Below are positions 1-8,154 of a DNA stretch of 64,000 bases, piece after piece. This stretch comes from Rheinheimera pleomorphica (GTDB taxonomy: Bacteria > Pseudomonadota > Gammaproteobacteria > Enterobacterales > Alteromonadaceae). The notes beneath the pieces are model-generated. The model was not told where the DNA came from, searched no databases, and saw only the letters and a list, made by a program, of their open reading frames with translations. Location of the stretch: NCBI RefSeq assembly GCF_011634895.1, contig NZ_SIRR01000007.1, forward strand, positions 393,223-457,222, given 5' to 3'. Both the position numbers and the translations under genes were made by a program. Each line of letters begins with the position of its first letter. The first letter of the stretch is position 1.

Positions 1-356
1 AACCATTGGTTAAGCTGGCGCACCGGTTGTTGTTCCAGTTGCAGTTTATGCTGCTGATAATCGCGCTGCAGGCGCAGCAACACCGCCAGCACATGCTTAC
101 AATTAGCGCCTACCGGGCAGGTGCAACGGTTTTGCAAACGCCAGCCATTACTGTTGTGCTGCAAACTTATAAACTGGCGATAGGGTGTAAAAGCGGCGCC
201 CCAGACCTGAGCGCTGATTTCTGATAAGTCACTGCTGTATTCCAGCTTCACCACTTTACCGGCCTGCAAATAGGCCTGGGCGCGGTGAAAGGTCACGGCA
301 TCAAACCAGTGTTCCAGTTGTTGTTGGCTAAGCGGAAACGCCGTCTCAGAGATCAT
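1..356 (-). CDS. SWIM zinc-finger protein, N-terminal part (probable SNF2-type helicase), partial
   Basis: The gene reads leftwards from an ATG at 356-354 and runs off the window edge, so only about 118 N-terminal residues are visible. The protein starts MISETAFPLSQQQLEHWF. Around residues 82-92 it has CTCPVGANCKH, the CxC...CxH pattern of a SWIM zinc finger. In gammaproteobacteria this domain with a short N-terminal lead usually opens a large SNF2/DEAD-box helicase, where it is thought to bind DNA or protein. The helicase motifs would lie outside the window, so the helicase assignment is inference; the zinc finger is seen directly. A stand-alone SWIM protein is the alternative. Confidence 0.75.
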   Translation of the reverse strand, partial: MISETAFPLSQQQLEHWFDAVTFHRAQAYLQAGKVVKLEYSSDLSEISAQVWGAAFTPYRQFISLQHNSNGWRLQNRCTCPVGANCKHVLAVLLRLQRDYQQHKLQLEQQPVRQLNQW

Positions 357-387
357 AACGCCCAAGTAATAAACACAAAGGCGTAAT

Positions 388-423
388 GCTACCGCAGTTT
401 TGCCTTAAGCCAAATGCGGTAGC
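388..423. terminator. Hairpin between the lipoprotein gene and the SWIM gene
   Basis: GCTACCGCA (388-396) pairs perfectly with TGCGGTAGC (415-423). The loop TTTTGCCTTAAGCCAAA can extend the stem further. It sits 14 bp past the stop codon of the leftward lipoprotein gene, where a terminator is expected. There is no clear T-tract on the minus strand, so it may be a processing or attenuation hairpin instead. Confidence 0.4.
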
Positions 424-436
424 GTAAAATAATTAG

Positions 437-1189
437 TTAATCGTTAATGTTAACCGGGCCGTTGATCGCATTCAGTTTCAAACCACCTGAGCCGCTATCA
501 AGAATGGTCAGGCCGCCGGCACCATCGACGTCAATATCACCGCTGCCATCATCTAGGGTCACGACACCACCGACAGCACGTATGGTTAGATCGCCTGAAC
601 CATCGTCGACAGTGACATCGCCTGCAATGTCTTCAAGCAGCAACTCGCCTGAGCCGTCTTCCAGCTGCAGTGAGCCCGTCAGTTGTCTGACAGACAACTC
701 GCCTGAGCCATCAGTGATGCGGGCGTTGTTGCCGCCGCGGATATGCAGGTCGCCGGAGCCATCTGTAATCTGCAAATCGCCCTTAAGGCCACGAATATCA
801 GTATCACCGGAGCCATCATCCAGTTGCAGGCCGAAGCGGGCCGGTACCTTAACCTGCAGATCAATATAAGGGCTGTTGCCGGAATGAAAAGCCTGGTCAA
901 ACCCGGCGTCAAGTTTGGCATTGCTACCACGGTTAACCAATGACAGGCGGATATCGTCGGCGTTGTAGTAGTAGATATTCGCCACCAGCTCAATGTCGGT
1001 ACGGCCGTCTTCACCGACAATGTCGAGTTTACCGGCACCGGTATCGGCAATCAGTTGGCTCAGGTTTACCGCATTTAACGCCAGCGTACGCTCTTCGTGC
1101 TGCAAGTCACCGGCGTGGCCGTTGCCGACGTAGATAACACAGCCACTGAGTAAGGTGGCGGCAGCAAGGGTTAAAACAGAATTTTTCAT
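437..1189 (-). CDS. Lipoprotein with DGSG beta-repeat (DUF4097-like putative adhesin)
   Basis: 250 residues. The signal peptide ends in a lipobox, LLSGC (cysteine at about residue 17), so the protein is probably lipid-anchored in the envelope. From about residue 120 to the end the motif [LITV]xDGSG[DEG]LxI recurs seven times with a period of about 18 residues (DDGSGD, TDGSGD, TDGSGE, EDGSGE, DDGSGD, DDGSGD, DSGSGG). Such a regular period fits a beta-solenoid or DUF4097-type stack. Residues 40-110 form a non-repetitive N-terminal domain. No enzymatic motif is visible. The role is unknown; structural or adhesin-like is inference from the fold type. An anti-sigma-associated DUF4097 function is unlikely because no regulator is adjacent. 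Confidence 0.75.
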   Translation of the reverse strand: MKNSVLTLAAATLLSGCVIYVGNGHAGDLQHEERTLALNAVNLSQLIADTGAGKLDIVGEDGRTDIELVANIYYYNADDIRLSLVNRGSNAKLDAGFDQAFHSGNSPYIDLQVKVPARFGLQLDDGSGDTDIRGLKGDLQITDGSGDLHIRGGNNARITDGSGELSVRQLTGSLQLEDGSGELLLEDIAGDVTVDDGSGDLTIRAVGGVVTLDDGSGDIDVDGAGGLTILDSGSGGLKLNAINGPVNIND

Positions 1190-1478
1190 CGGGATTCCTT
1201 GAAGTTTAGTGATTAAGCAATGTCTGACAGCAGTTAAGCAAAATCAATGCCGTTACATAATTTATTTTAATTCAAAAGCTTATATTTTTATAGTGGTGTT
1301 GTGCATTAGCCTGAAGCACTAATATCTGGTGAATTACGCCACTTAGTGAGGTTTGAAAAGGGCACTCTGTGGCACCGGCTGGAGTGTTAACAAAAAGCCA
1401 GCTATGTTTAAGCGGAAAATGGCGCCGGTGCAACTGGCCGCCAATGGCTGTGAAACATAACAATAAGGATAATTCACG

Positions 1479-2045
1479 ATGATAAAAAAAATACTGCTGG
1501 TGATGGTACTGCTGTTGGCGACGCCGCTGCTGCTGGCATTATTTGTTAAGCAGGATTACAAAGTAGAAACCCAGGTAGTGATTCAGCAGCCAGCACAGCT
1601 GGTGTTTGACTATATTCGCTTTCTTAGCAATCAGGACAATTTTAGTGTCTGGGCGGCGATGGATCCGAATATGCAAAAGTCTTACCGGGGTGTAGACGGC
1701 ACCGTCGGCTTTGTCTCAAGCTGGCGCAGTGATAATCCGGATGTGGGTAGCGGTGAGCAGGAAATTACCGCGATAACAGAAGCCGAGCGGATAGAGTTTG
1801 AGCTGCGGTTCACCGAGCCGTTTGCATCTGTATCGCCGGCTTATATGACGACGGAGGCGATTACGGCGCAACAAACCCGGGTAAGCTGGGGCTTTGCCGG
1901 GCGGATGCCGTACCCAATGAACCTGATGCTGCTGGTGATGGATGTGGAAAGCATTATTGCCGCAGATCTACAGCAAGGGCTGGATAATTTAAAGCTGATT
2001 TTAGAGGCCCCGCCAGCAGAGCCGGTTAAGGCGCCATTAGAGTAA
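1479..2045 (+). CDS. SRPBCC family protein with N-terminal membrane anchor
   Basis: 188 residues, with an AAGGAT ribosome site 9 bases before the ATG. Residues 4-24 are a hydrophobic segment (signal anchor). The rest reads as a polyketide-cyclase/START-like SRPBCC domain: VxxxxVIQQPAQLVFDYIR near residue 32, then GVDGTVGFVSSW and ITAITEAERIEFELRF, the usual strand order of the family. SRPBCC proteins bind hydrophobic ligands in a deep cavity; the ligand here is unknown. The C-terminus (APPAEPVKAPLE) is a proline-rich tail. The gene stands alone, 80 bp upstream of comM. Confidence 0.8.
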   Translation: MIKKILLVMVLLLATPLLLALFVKQDYKVETQVVIQQPAQLVFDYIRFLSNQDNFSVWAAMDPNMQKSYRGVDGTVGFVSSWRSDNPDVGSGEQEITAITEAERIEFELRFTEPFASVSPAYMTTEAITAQQTRVSWGFAGRMPYPMNLMLLVMDVESIIAADLQQGLDNLKLILEAPPAEPVKAPLE

Positions 2046-2125
2046 ATAAGCGTATTAGTCTTGCCAATATTTAACAATGTGCTAAACATTAATTTATCTT
2101 TTATTTCATTTAAGCAGGAGACAGG

Positions 2126-3628
2126 ATGTCACTGGCTGTCGTGTTTAGCCGTGCCAGACATGGCTTGGATGCCCCCCTGGTTACCGTCGAAGTGCATATT
2201 AGCAATGGCTTACCGGCGTTTCAGCTGGTGGGCCTGCCGGAAACCTCAGTAAAAGAATCACGTGATCGGGTACGCAGTGCCATGGTGAACAGTGGTTTTG
2301 CCTTTCCGGATCGTAAAATTACCGTCAACCTTGCGCCGGCCGATCTACCCAAAGAAGGTGGCCGCTTTGACCTGCCGATAGCTCTGGGCATTATTGTGGC
2401 GTCCGGCCAACTGGCAGAAAAAAGCCTGAACGGCTATGAGTTTTGTGGCGAGCTGGCGTTATCCGGAGAGATCAGAAGCATAGTGGGGGAAATTCCGGTG
2501 GCGATAGCCTGTCGTGATGCCGGTCGTGAAGCGGTGCTGCCGATGTTAAACGCCCAACAGGCACAACAGGTGCCTAAGGTTGCTGTGCATGGCGCTGAAC
2601 ATTTATTGCAAGTACACAGCTTTTTATTAGCGCAGCAACCATTGCCTGCTATACCGGCGTTACCGGTACGCGAGCAGCAACAACTGCCTGACTTAGCCGA
2701 TGTTAAAGGCCAGGCTCATGCTAAAAGGGTGCTGGAAATATGCGCTGCTGGTGAGCATAACCTGCTGATGCTGGGGCCGGCTGGTACCGGTAAGTCGATG
2801 TTGGCACAGCGGCTGCCTGGCATTATGCCGCCCTTAACCGAGAGCGAAGCGCTGGCGACAGCCGCTATTTACTCTATTGCCGGGCTAAAGCGTAATTTAA
2901 CCGACTGGCAGCAAAGGCCGTTTCGCAGCCCCCATCATACCAGCTCGGCGGTGGCACTGGTGGGCGGTGGTTCGGTGCCCAGACCAGGTGAAATTTCGTT
3001 ATCACACCACGGTATTTTATTTTTAGACGAATTACCGGAATTTCCGCGTAAGGTGCTGGATGTACTGCGTGAGCCACTGGAAACCGGCGTGGTGCACATC
3101 AGCCGGGCCGCCCGGCAGGCCGAGTTTCCGGCGCAGTTTCAACTGGTAGCGGCATTAAACCCCAGCCCGACCGGGCATCATCAGGATGGCCGCGCGACGC
3201 CAGAGCAAGTGATGCGCTATTTAAACCGCTTGTCTGGCCCTTTTATTGACCGCATTGAACTACAAATTGAAGTGCCGCTGCTGCCCAAGGGCATGTTAAG
3301 CCAGCATACGCAGGAAGAAAGCAGCGCCAGTGTACGCGAGCGCGTGCTGGCAGCAAGACAACTGCAATTACAACGGCAGGGTAAGGCCAATGCCCGCTTA
3401 AGTGGCAGTGAGATTGCCGATTTCTGCCCGCTGCAAAGCGCTGATGCGCGCTTTTTAGAAGATACCATACATCGCTTTAAGTTATCGGCACGCACCTACC
3501 ATAAAATTATTAAGGTGGCGCGCAGCATTGCTGACTTACAACAACAAACTCAGATCAGTCGGGCGCATTTAATGGAGGCGCTTAGCTATCGCGCGCTGGA
3601 GCGCTTATTAAGTTACCTGAAAAGCTGA
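2126..3628 (+). CDS. comM: YifB/ComM family Mg-chelatase-like AAA ATPase
   Basis: 500 residues, the usual length for YifB/ComM. Domains: an N-terminal ChlI-like (Lon-protease-fold) domain, residues 1-170; an Mg-chelatase AAA+ core with Walker A GPAGTGKS (217-224) and Walker B ILFLDELPEF (D301, E302); and a C-terminal Mg-chelatase subdomain. ComM in Vibrio is a hexameric helicase that drives branch migration when single-stranded DNA is integrated during natural transformation; that role is taken from the family. CAGGAG stands 6 bases before the ATG. It is not in an obvious operon with competence genes here. Confidence 0.93.
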   Translation: MSLAVVFSRARHGLDAPLVTVEVHISNGLPAFQLVGLPETSVKESRDRVRSAMVNSGFAFPDRKITVNLAPADLPKEGGRFDLPIALGIIVASGQLAEKSLNGYEFCGELALSGEIRSIVGEIPVAIACRDAGREAVLPMLNAQQAQQVPKVAVHGAEHLLQVHSFLLAQQPLPAIPALPVREQQQLPDLADVKGQAHAKRVLEICAAGEHNLLMLGPAGTGKSMLAQRLPGIMPPLTESEALATAAIYSIAGLKRNLTDWQQRPFRSPHHTSSAVALVGGGSVPRPGEISLSHHGILFLDELPEFPRKVLDVLREPLETGVVHISRAARQAEFPAQFQLVAALNPSPTGHHQDGRATPEQVMRYLNRLSGPFIDRIELQIEVPLLPKGMLSQHTQEESSASVRERVLAARQLQLQRQGKANARLSGSEIADFCPLQSADARFLEDTIHRFKLSARTYHKIIKVARSIADLQQQTQISRAHLMEALSYRALERLLSYLKS

Positions 3629-3734
3629 ATTTGTTAAATTTTAAAATTTATTTGCACAAAAAGTTTACATTGTAACTTTTTTGGGTAAAATTGTCGACGT
3701 ACCAACACAGCGGATAGTATCTAAGGACGGATAT

Positions 3735-3929
3735 ATGTGGGTCAGGCAAAACGGGCTGTTGTGTCACACCGAAACCAAGTGCACCTTATCGCCGCAAAGT
3801 TATGGTCAGCCAATCTATTTTGAGCACCTGGGCGAACTGTATTTTTCCGCTGCTGACGTCGTGATTAAAATGTCGGTCGCCGAGTTTAGCCAGTTCAGCC
3901 AGGAATATGAAATAGCGCTACAGCCATAA
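3735..3929 (+). CDS. Small hypothetical protein, 64 aa
   Basis: An open frame begins at a TTG (3681), but the first ATG (3735) is preceded by AAGGA at 3723-3727 with a 7-base gap, so the shorter 64-residue product MWVRQNGLLCHTETKC... is preferred. No signal peptide or transmembrane segment is seen. Two cysteines lie near the start (residues 10 and 15). The C-terminal half is acidic and aromatic (YFEHLGELYFS). I do not recognise a family. It lies between comM and the convergent pyrC. Confidence 0.55.
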   Translation: MWVRQNGLLCHTETKCTLSPQSYGQPIYFEHLGELYFSAADVVIKMSVAEFSQFSQEYEIALQP

Positions 3930-3952
3930 GCTATAGCGCCAGTGCGGTAGTG

Positions 3953-4984
3953 TTACAACAGCTTCCAGTTTAAGGTTTCACCGGCGTAAAACGGCACTAT
4001 AGGGTTGCCGTTGGGCAGGGTAATTTCAGCAGGCACCTGCCATGGCTGTTTTACCAGCGTTACCGTACCGCTATTACGTGGTAAGCCATAAAAGTCGGCA
4101 CCGTAGTGGCTGGCAAAAGCTTCCAACTTATCCAGACAGCCTAAATCATCAAATACCTGGGCGTACAGCTCTATGGCGCTGTGCGCGCTGTAACAGCCCG
4201 CGCAACCGCAGGCCGATTCTTTGCGGTGTTTTTCATGCGGTGCTGAGTCGGTACCCAGGAAAAACTTGCTGGAGCCGCCCGCCACCGCCGCCCGCAGCGC
4301 GTCCTGATGGGTGCGGCGTTTTAATACCGGCAGGCAGTAATTATGCGGCCGCACGCCGCCAACCAGTAAGTCGTTGCGATTTAACAGTAAATGCTGTGGC
4401 GTAATGGTCGCGGCGACATTGGCTGACGCTTCGGTTACAAAAGCCGCGGCATCGGCGGTAGTAATATGTTCAAACACCACTTTCAAGCTGGGGATGCGTG
4501 CCACTATATGTTGCAGGTGGCGGTCAATAAACACTTTTTCGCGATCGAAAATATCAATCTCGTGCTCGGTCACTTCACCGTGAATGAGCAGCAGCATGCC
4601 TTGCTCGGCCATGACGTCGAATACCGGATACAGGCTGTCTAACGCCCCCACACCCTGGCTGGAGTTGGTGGTGGCACCCGCCGGATACAGTTTGGCGGCT
4701 ACCACGCCGGCAGCTTTGGCATCGATAATATCCTGTGCCGTGGTTTTATCGGTCAGATACAGTGTCACAAGAGGCTCGAAGTTGCTGCCCAGTGGCCGTG
4801 CGGCCAGAATGCGCTCGCGATAAGCCACAGCCAGCGCGGCGGTAGTGACTGGTGGTACTAAATTGGGCATTACAATAGCGCGGGCAAACTGGCGCGCTGT
4901 GGCCGGCACGGTTTCGTGCAGCATATCGCCGTCACGAAAGTGTAAATGCCAGTCATCCGGGGTTTGAATGGTTAAGGTGGTCAT
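3953..4984 (-). CDS. pyrC: Dihydroorotase (PyrC, class II)
   Basis: 343 residues, matching the Escherichia coli PyrC type. It catalyses the reversible cyclisation of carbamoyl-aspartate to dihydroorotate, the third step of pyrimidine synthesis, in the cytoplasm. Metal ligands are visible: [10 protein letters not shown] (H13, H15) and the lysine expected to be carbamylated in [10 protein letters not shown] (K98). Later motifs HGEVTE, FEHITT and LGTDSAPH match the remaining zinc ligands and the catalytic Asp. The C-terminal [16 protein letters not shown] segment is also typical. The gene is monocistronic. Confidence 0.95.
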   Translation of the reverse strand: MTTLTIQTPDDWHLHFRDGDMLHETVPATARQFARAIVMPNLVPPVTTAALAVAYRERILAARPLGSNFEPLVTLYLTDKTTAQDIIDAKAAGVVAAKLYPAGATTNSSQGVGALDSLYPVFDVMAEQGMLLLIHGEVTEHEIDIFDREKVFIDRHLQHIVARIPSLKVVFEHITTADAAAFVTEASANVAATITPQHLLLNRNDLLVGGVRPHNYCLPVLKRRTHQDALRAAVAGGSSKFFLGTDSAPHEKHRKESACGCAGCYSAHSAIELYAQVFDDLGCLDKLEAFASHYGADFYGLPRNSGTVTLVKQPWQVPAEITLPNGNPIVPFYAGETLNWKLL

Positions 4985-5137
4985 GCAAAGCTCCTGCAGG
5001 CAGTGAGGCGAAAACTGCCGGCTATTCTAGCAATTTCATCGCTTAACCGCACCGGCTAAATTTGCCCGCGTTTTTACTTCAGACCGGCGCAGCGCTTTGC
5101 TACACTGCCAACTGTTAACCGATGCGGAGAGACGATA

Positions 5138-5290
5138 ATGTCAGATTTAGACTTTGACCTGGACCACCTGGATTTTGCTCAGGCCGAGCAAAATATTGAA
5201 CAGCAACAACAAGCTGAGCTGCAGCGCGCAGCCGAGCCACAATTTGGCGATGATGATGACGAATGTAGCGGCGGCGCCTGCAAAATTTAA
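5138..5290 (+). CDS. Small acidic cysteine-containing protein, 50 aa
   Basis: ATG at 5138 after a GGAGA site, stop TAA at 5288-5290. The product begins MSDLDFDLDHLDFAQAEQ, has a central glutamine-rich helix (EQQQQAELQ), then a DDDDE acidic patch and the ending CSGGACKI. The two cysteines four residues apart in a GG-containing turn could bind metal or form a redox pair; this is inference. The acidic composition and good ribosome site support real coding. Its stop codon overlaps the stop of the convergent exporter gene by three bases. No known family is recognised. Confidence 0.6.
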   Translation: MSDLDFDLDHLDFAQAEQNIEQQQQAELQRAAEPQFGDDDDECSGGACKI

Positions 5291-6477
5291 TCGGTTTGGG
5301 CCGGTGGCAGTTGTTGCACTGGCGTGTGCCACAACTGGCTAATAGCAATGCACAATACGCCGGCCAGCATCAGTAATGAAAATGGCAGCGGTGTACCATT
5401 GTAAGACCAGGCCAGTAAGGGGCCGGCCAGGGCACCAATGCCAAAACGCAGGGTACCAATTACCGCTGTTGCCGTGCCGCTGTTATCGGGAAACTTCATT
5501 AAAATCATCGCGTCAGCATTGGTGGCAATCAGGCTCAGGCTGGCCATCAGTGGTGCTATGCTTAGTACGGTAAACGCCAGGCTAAACTGCCAGAAATTAA
5601 ATAATGTCAGCGCGCTGGCGCTAATCACTGCCAGAACCAGGCCGGCACGCAGCATGCGCTGCGGGCCCTGGCGGGTGACCAAACGGCTGTTAATAAAGTT
5701 GGCCAGCATCAGCATTAACACATTAAAACCGAACAGCAGGCTAAATTGCTGCTCGTCAACGCCAAAATATTTGATGTAAACAAAGGGCACGGCCGTTAAA
5801 AAGCAAAAGAACGAAAAGGAGGCAAACATCGAGGTGGCAATGTCAGGCCGTGCCGATACCTGGGAGAATACCACTTTATAGCCAGCAAAAAAGGCCAGCC
5901 GTTGTCGCGGCCCGGCGGGACGGATCTCTGGCAGATAGCGCCAGCTCAACAGTAACACCAGCAGGCCATAACCGGCCAGGCAGACAAAAATCATCTGCCA
6001 GTTGGCCAGCCACAACACACCACTGCCCAGCGCAGGCGCCAATAGCGGTGCCAGCATCATGATCATCGACACATAGGACATACCTTTAGCAGTGTGCTCC
6101 TGATACAGCTGCCTGACGATGCCAGGCACCACCACAGTGGCAGCGGCACCACATAATGCCTGCAGCGCCCGCCAGGCTAAAAACCATTCAATGCTGTTAA
6201 CTAAGCTTAGCGCTACACTGGCCAGCACAAAGCCGGTTAAGCCAAACAGTGCCAGCGGCCGGCGTCCCAGGCTGTCGGCCATTGGGCCACAAATCAGCAT
6301 GCTAATGCCAAAAAAAGCCAAAAAAATACTTAATGATTGCTGCACCATGCCAATGGAGGTGTCCAGCTGCTTTGCCATCACCGGCATGGCGGGCAGATAC
6401 ATATCAATAGCCAGCGGGGTAGTGGCGACAACTGCGGCCAGTAACAGGATGATCCAGCCAGCGGGTTTGTGTGACAT
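5287..6477 (-). CDS. Bcr/CflA-type MFS drug-resistance transporter
   Basis: About 396 residues from the ATG at 6477 (MSHKPAGWIILLLAAV); the longer frame to 6564 adds a poorly conserved leader and is not preferred. Twelve hydrophobic segments are readable. The family marker LAIDMYLPAMP lies in helix 1 (about residues 22-32) and ADSLGRRPLALFG is the A-loop motif between helices 2 and 3. Bcr/CflA proteins export drugs or metabolites in exchange for protons across the inner membrane; the substrate cannot be told. It is convergent with the 50-aa gene, with stop codons overlapping. Confidence 0.88.
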   Translation of the reverse strand: MSHKPAGWIILLLAAVVATTPLAIDMYLPAMPVMAKQLDTSIGMVQQSLSIFLAFFGISMLICGPMADSLGRRPLALFGLTGFVLASVALSLVNSIEWFLAWRALQALCGAAATVVVPGIVRQLYQEHTAKGMSYVSMIMMLAPLLAPALGSGVLWLANWQMIFVCLAGYGLLVLLLSWRYLPEIRPAGPRQRLAFFAGYKVVFSQVSARPDIATSMFASFSFFCFLTAVPFVYIKYFGVDEQQFSLLFGFNVLMLMLANFINSRLVTRQGPQRMLRAGLVLAVISASALTLFNFWQFSLAFTVLSIAPLMASLSLIATNADAMILMKFPDNSGTATAVIGTLRFGIGALAGPLLAWSYNGTPLPFSLLMLAGVLCIAISQLWHTPVQQLPPAQTD

Positions 6478-6646
6478 TGAATAAAGCTCGTACGACAGCG
6501 GGGCTTTATAATACGCGCTTTTCACACTTACCGCTAACGGCAGAGTGTAAAAATAGGTTAGCAAATATGTCTGGCCACCAGCGCATACATTGCATTTGGC
6601 CGCAGAAAGCTTTGTAATGGTGGTCAGTCAATCAGATGGGCGATAT

Positions 6647-7420
6647 ATGTTCATTACCGGTAACCTTATCTCAGGCGTATTGGTGTTGCTAGTGCTGTTG
6701 GGCTCACCGGCGTTGGCAGCGGGCAATGAACCGGATAAGGATGCGACGTCGATACGCGTAGGTCTGCATTTGTCGGCGCCCTGGTCATTTTATACTGCCA
6801 GTGGTGAACTGGATGGCATAGAGTACCAGCTGGTTTCACGTATTTTCAGCCGGGCGGGTTTTGCCGTCGAATACGAGCTACACAGTTACAGCCGTTTAAT
6901 AAAGCAGTTCAGCGATAAAAAGCTCGACTGTGCCTCGCCGATGGCGATAAAGCTGGCAGAAGCCAGTTACAGTAGCGATTATTTGCCGTTTCAGGATGTT
7001 GCTGTCAGCTTACAGCACCGGCAATTGCAAATCGATAAGCTGGCCGCACTGGCGGATAAACGCATTGTTGCTTACCAGCAGGCCGAACGTGTGCTGGGGC
7101 AGGCATTTAGCCGTGTTATTGCCAATGCCAGTTACCTTGAATTGGCCGAGCGGGAACTGCAGCTAGAATTGCTGTTCAGTGGCCGTGTCGATGTGGTGAT
7201 CGGTGAGCGTCGGGTATTGCACTATCTGGCCGCGGCACTAGCACCACAATACCGCCTGACAACGCATAGGCTGTTTGCCGAAAAGGCCTATCCGGCAGCC
7301 TGCTGGCAGCCGGATCTGACCGAGATATTTAACCAGGGCTTGCGCCAGTTACAACACAGTGGTGAATATCAGCAGCTACTGCAGCAATATATGCCAGACA
7401 GCAACGCGGCAACACCATAG
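6647..7420 (+). CDS. Periplasmic solute-binding-like protein (SBP family 3)
   Basis: About 257 residues from the ATG at 6647; an upstream ATG at 6590 would put 19 residues before the signal peptide, so the later start is chosen. A signal peptide (LISGVLVLLVLLGSPALAAG) is followed by an SBP_bac_3-like domain: IRVGLHLSAPWSFYTASGELDGIEYQLVSRI is split over the first two strands, and LLFSGRVDVVIGERRVLHY is the usual lobe-2 segment. No ABC permease or ATPase is adjacent, so it may be an orphan sensor-type protein rather than a transporter part. The ligand is unknown. Confidence 0.75.
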   Translation: MFITGNLISGVLVLLVLLGSPALAAGNEPDKDATSIRVGLHLSAPWSFYTASGELDGIEYQLVSRIFSRAGFAVEYELHSYSRLIKQFSDKKLDCASPMAIKLAEASYSSDYLPFQDVAVSLQHRQLQIDKLAALADKRIVAYQQAERVLGQAFSRVIANASYLELAERELQLELLFSGRVDVVIGERRVLHYLAAALAPQYRLTTHRLFAEKAYPAACWQPDLTEIFNQGLRQLQHSGEYQQLLQQYMPDSNAATP

Positions 7421-7476
7421 CCTTAACCACCCGCTTAGGCTTATACTGAAGTAACTTCGCTGCTTGGGTATTCCAG

Positions 7477-8151
7477 ATGAAAAAAACAAAAATTATTACA
7501 ACGGACGAGATTTTGCTGACCTTATGTCAGTCTGTCACTAAAGTGTTGTCAGGTGCGGGTAACAGCAATGTGGCGTACTCGCCTATGGTGCAAAAGATCC
7601 AGAAAACCTGCCTGCGCCCTGACCTGGGCTGTTTTGTGCTGTTCGATGGCGGCTTTTCCGGCCTGGTGATCATTAATTTTACTGCCCAGGCGGCAATGGA
7701 AATTTATAAGAAATACCTGATGAGTATGGGTATGCCAGAAGACGAGCTGGCGCAGTTTCATACCTCGGATGAAGTGGGTAATGTGATGGGCGAGTTGATG
7801 AACCAGATCGTCGGTGACTTTACCAATACCGTGCGGTATGACCTGCATACCTCGATTAACCAGAGCCAGCCCAAAATGATGGCGATTAATAAGCAGGTAC
7901 AAATTTTAATTAATACCCAGCTCGATCAGCCGCAGGCGCGCCGGGTCACCTTTAGCACGCCAGAGCACAATATCTTTTATCTGGAACTGGCAATGGACAA
8001 AACTGAGTTTATCCAGTTACACGATTTCGACAAGGTCGCACAGGAGCACCCGGATGATATTCTGGCCAATGCGCAGCAATATACCCCGGAGAACACCGTT
8101 AGCGCTGATGTTGAGGTAGACGACGACTTTCTGAAGAACCTTGGCCTGTAA
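7477..8151 (+). CDS. DUF3334 family protein (CheX/CheC-like)
   Basis: 224 residues, cytoplasmic, no signal peptide. The sequence fits DUF3334, a family confined mainly to marine gammaproteobacteria. DEVGNVMGELMNQIVGDF near residues 91-108 resembles the E-x-x-N helix of CheC/CheX phosphatases, and GLVIINFTAQAAMEIYKK resembles the strand-helix of the same fold. A phosphatase or signalling role is therefore possible but unproven. The C-terminal 30 residues are acidic (EVDDDFLKNLGL). It ends 3 bp before the convergent kinase gene. Confidence 0.8.
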   Translation: MKKTKIITTDEILLTLCQSVTKVLSGAGNSNVAYSPMVQKIQKTCLRPDLGCFVLFDGGFSGLVIINFTAQAAMEIYKKYLMSMGMPEDELAQFHTSDEVGNVMGELMNQIVGDFTNTVRYDLHTSINQSQPKMMAINKQVQILINTQLDQPQARRVTFSTPEHNIFYLELAMDKTEFIQLHDFDKVAQEHPDDILANAQQYTPENTVSADVEVDDDFLKNLGL

Positions 8152-8154
8152 CGC

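Noticed and set aside
447..869. Open frame antisense to the DGSG lipoprotein
   Set aside because: The Pro-Glu-Pro-Ser pattern is the reverse reading of the DGSG repeats, not a separate protein.
1190..1478. Possible RNA or gene in the 289-bp gap before the SRPBCC gene
   Set aside because: The GGCACCGG and CCGGTGCC-like words are over 40 bases apart and no covariation or frame supports an RNA; it is taken as promoter region.
3681..3734. Longer TTG-initiated start for the small protein after comM
   Set aside because: The ATG at 3735 has AAGGA at correct spacing; the TTG has none.
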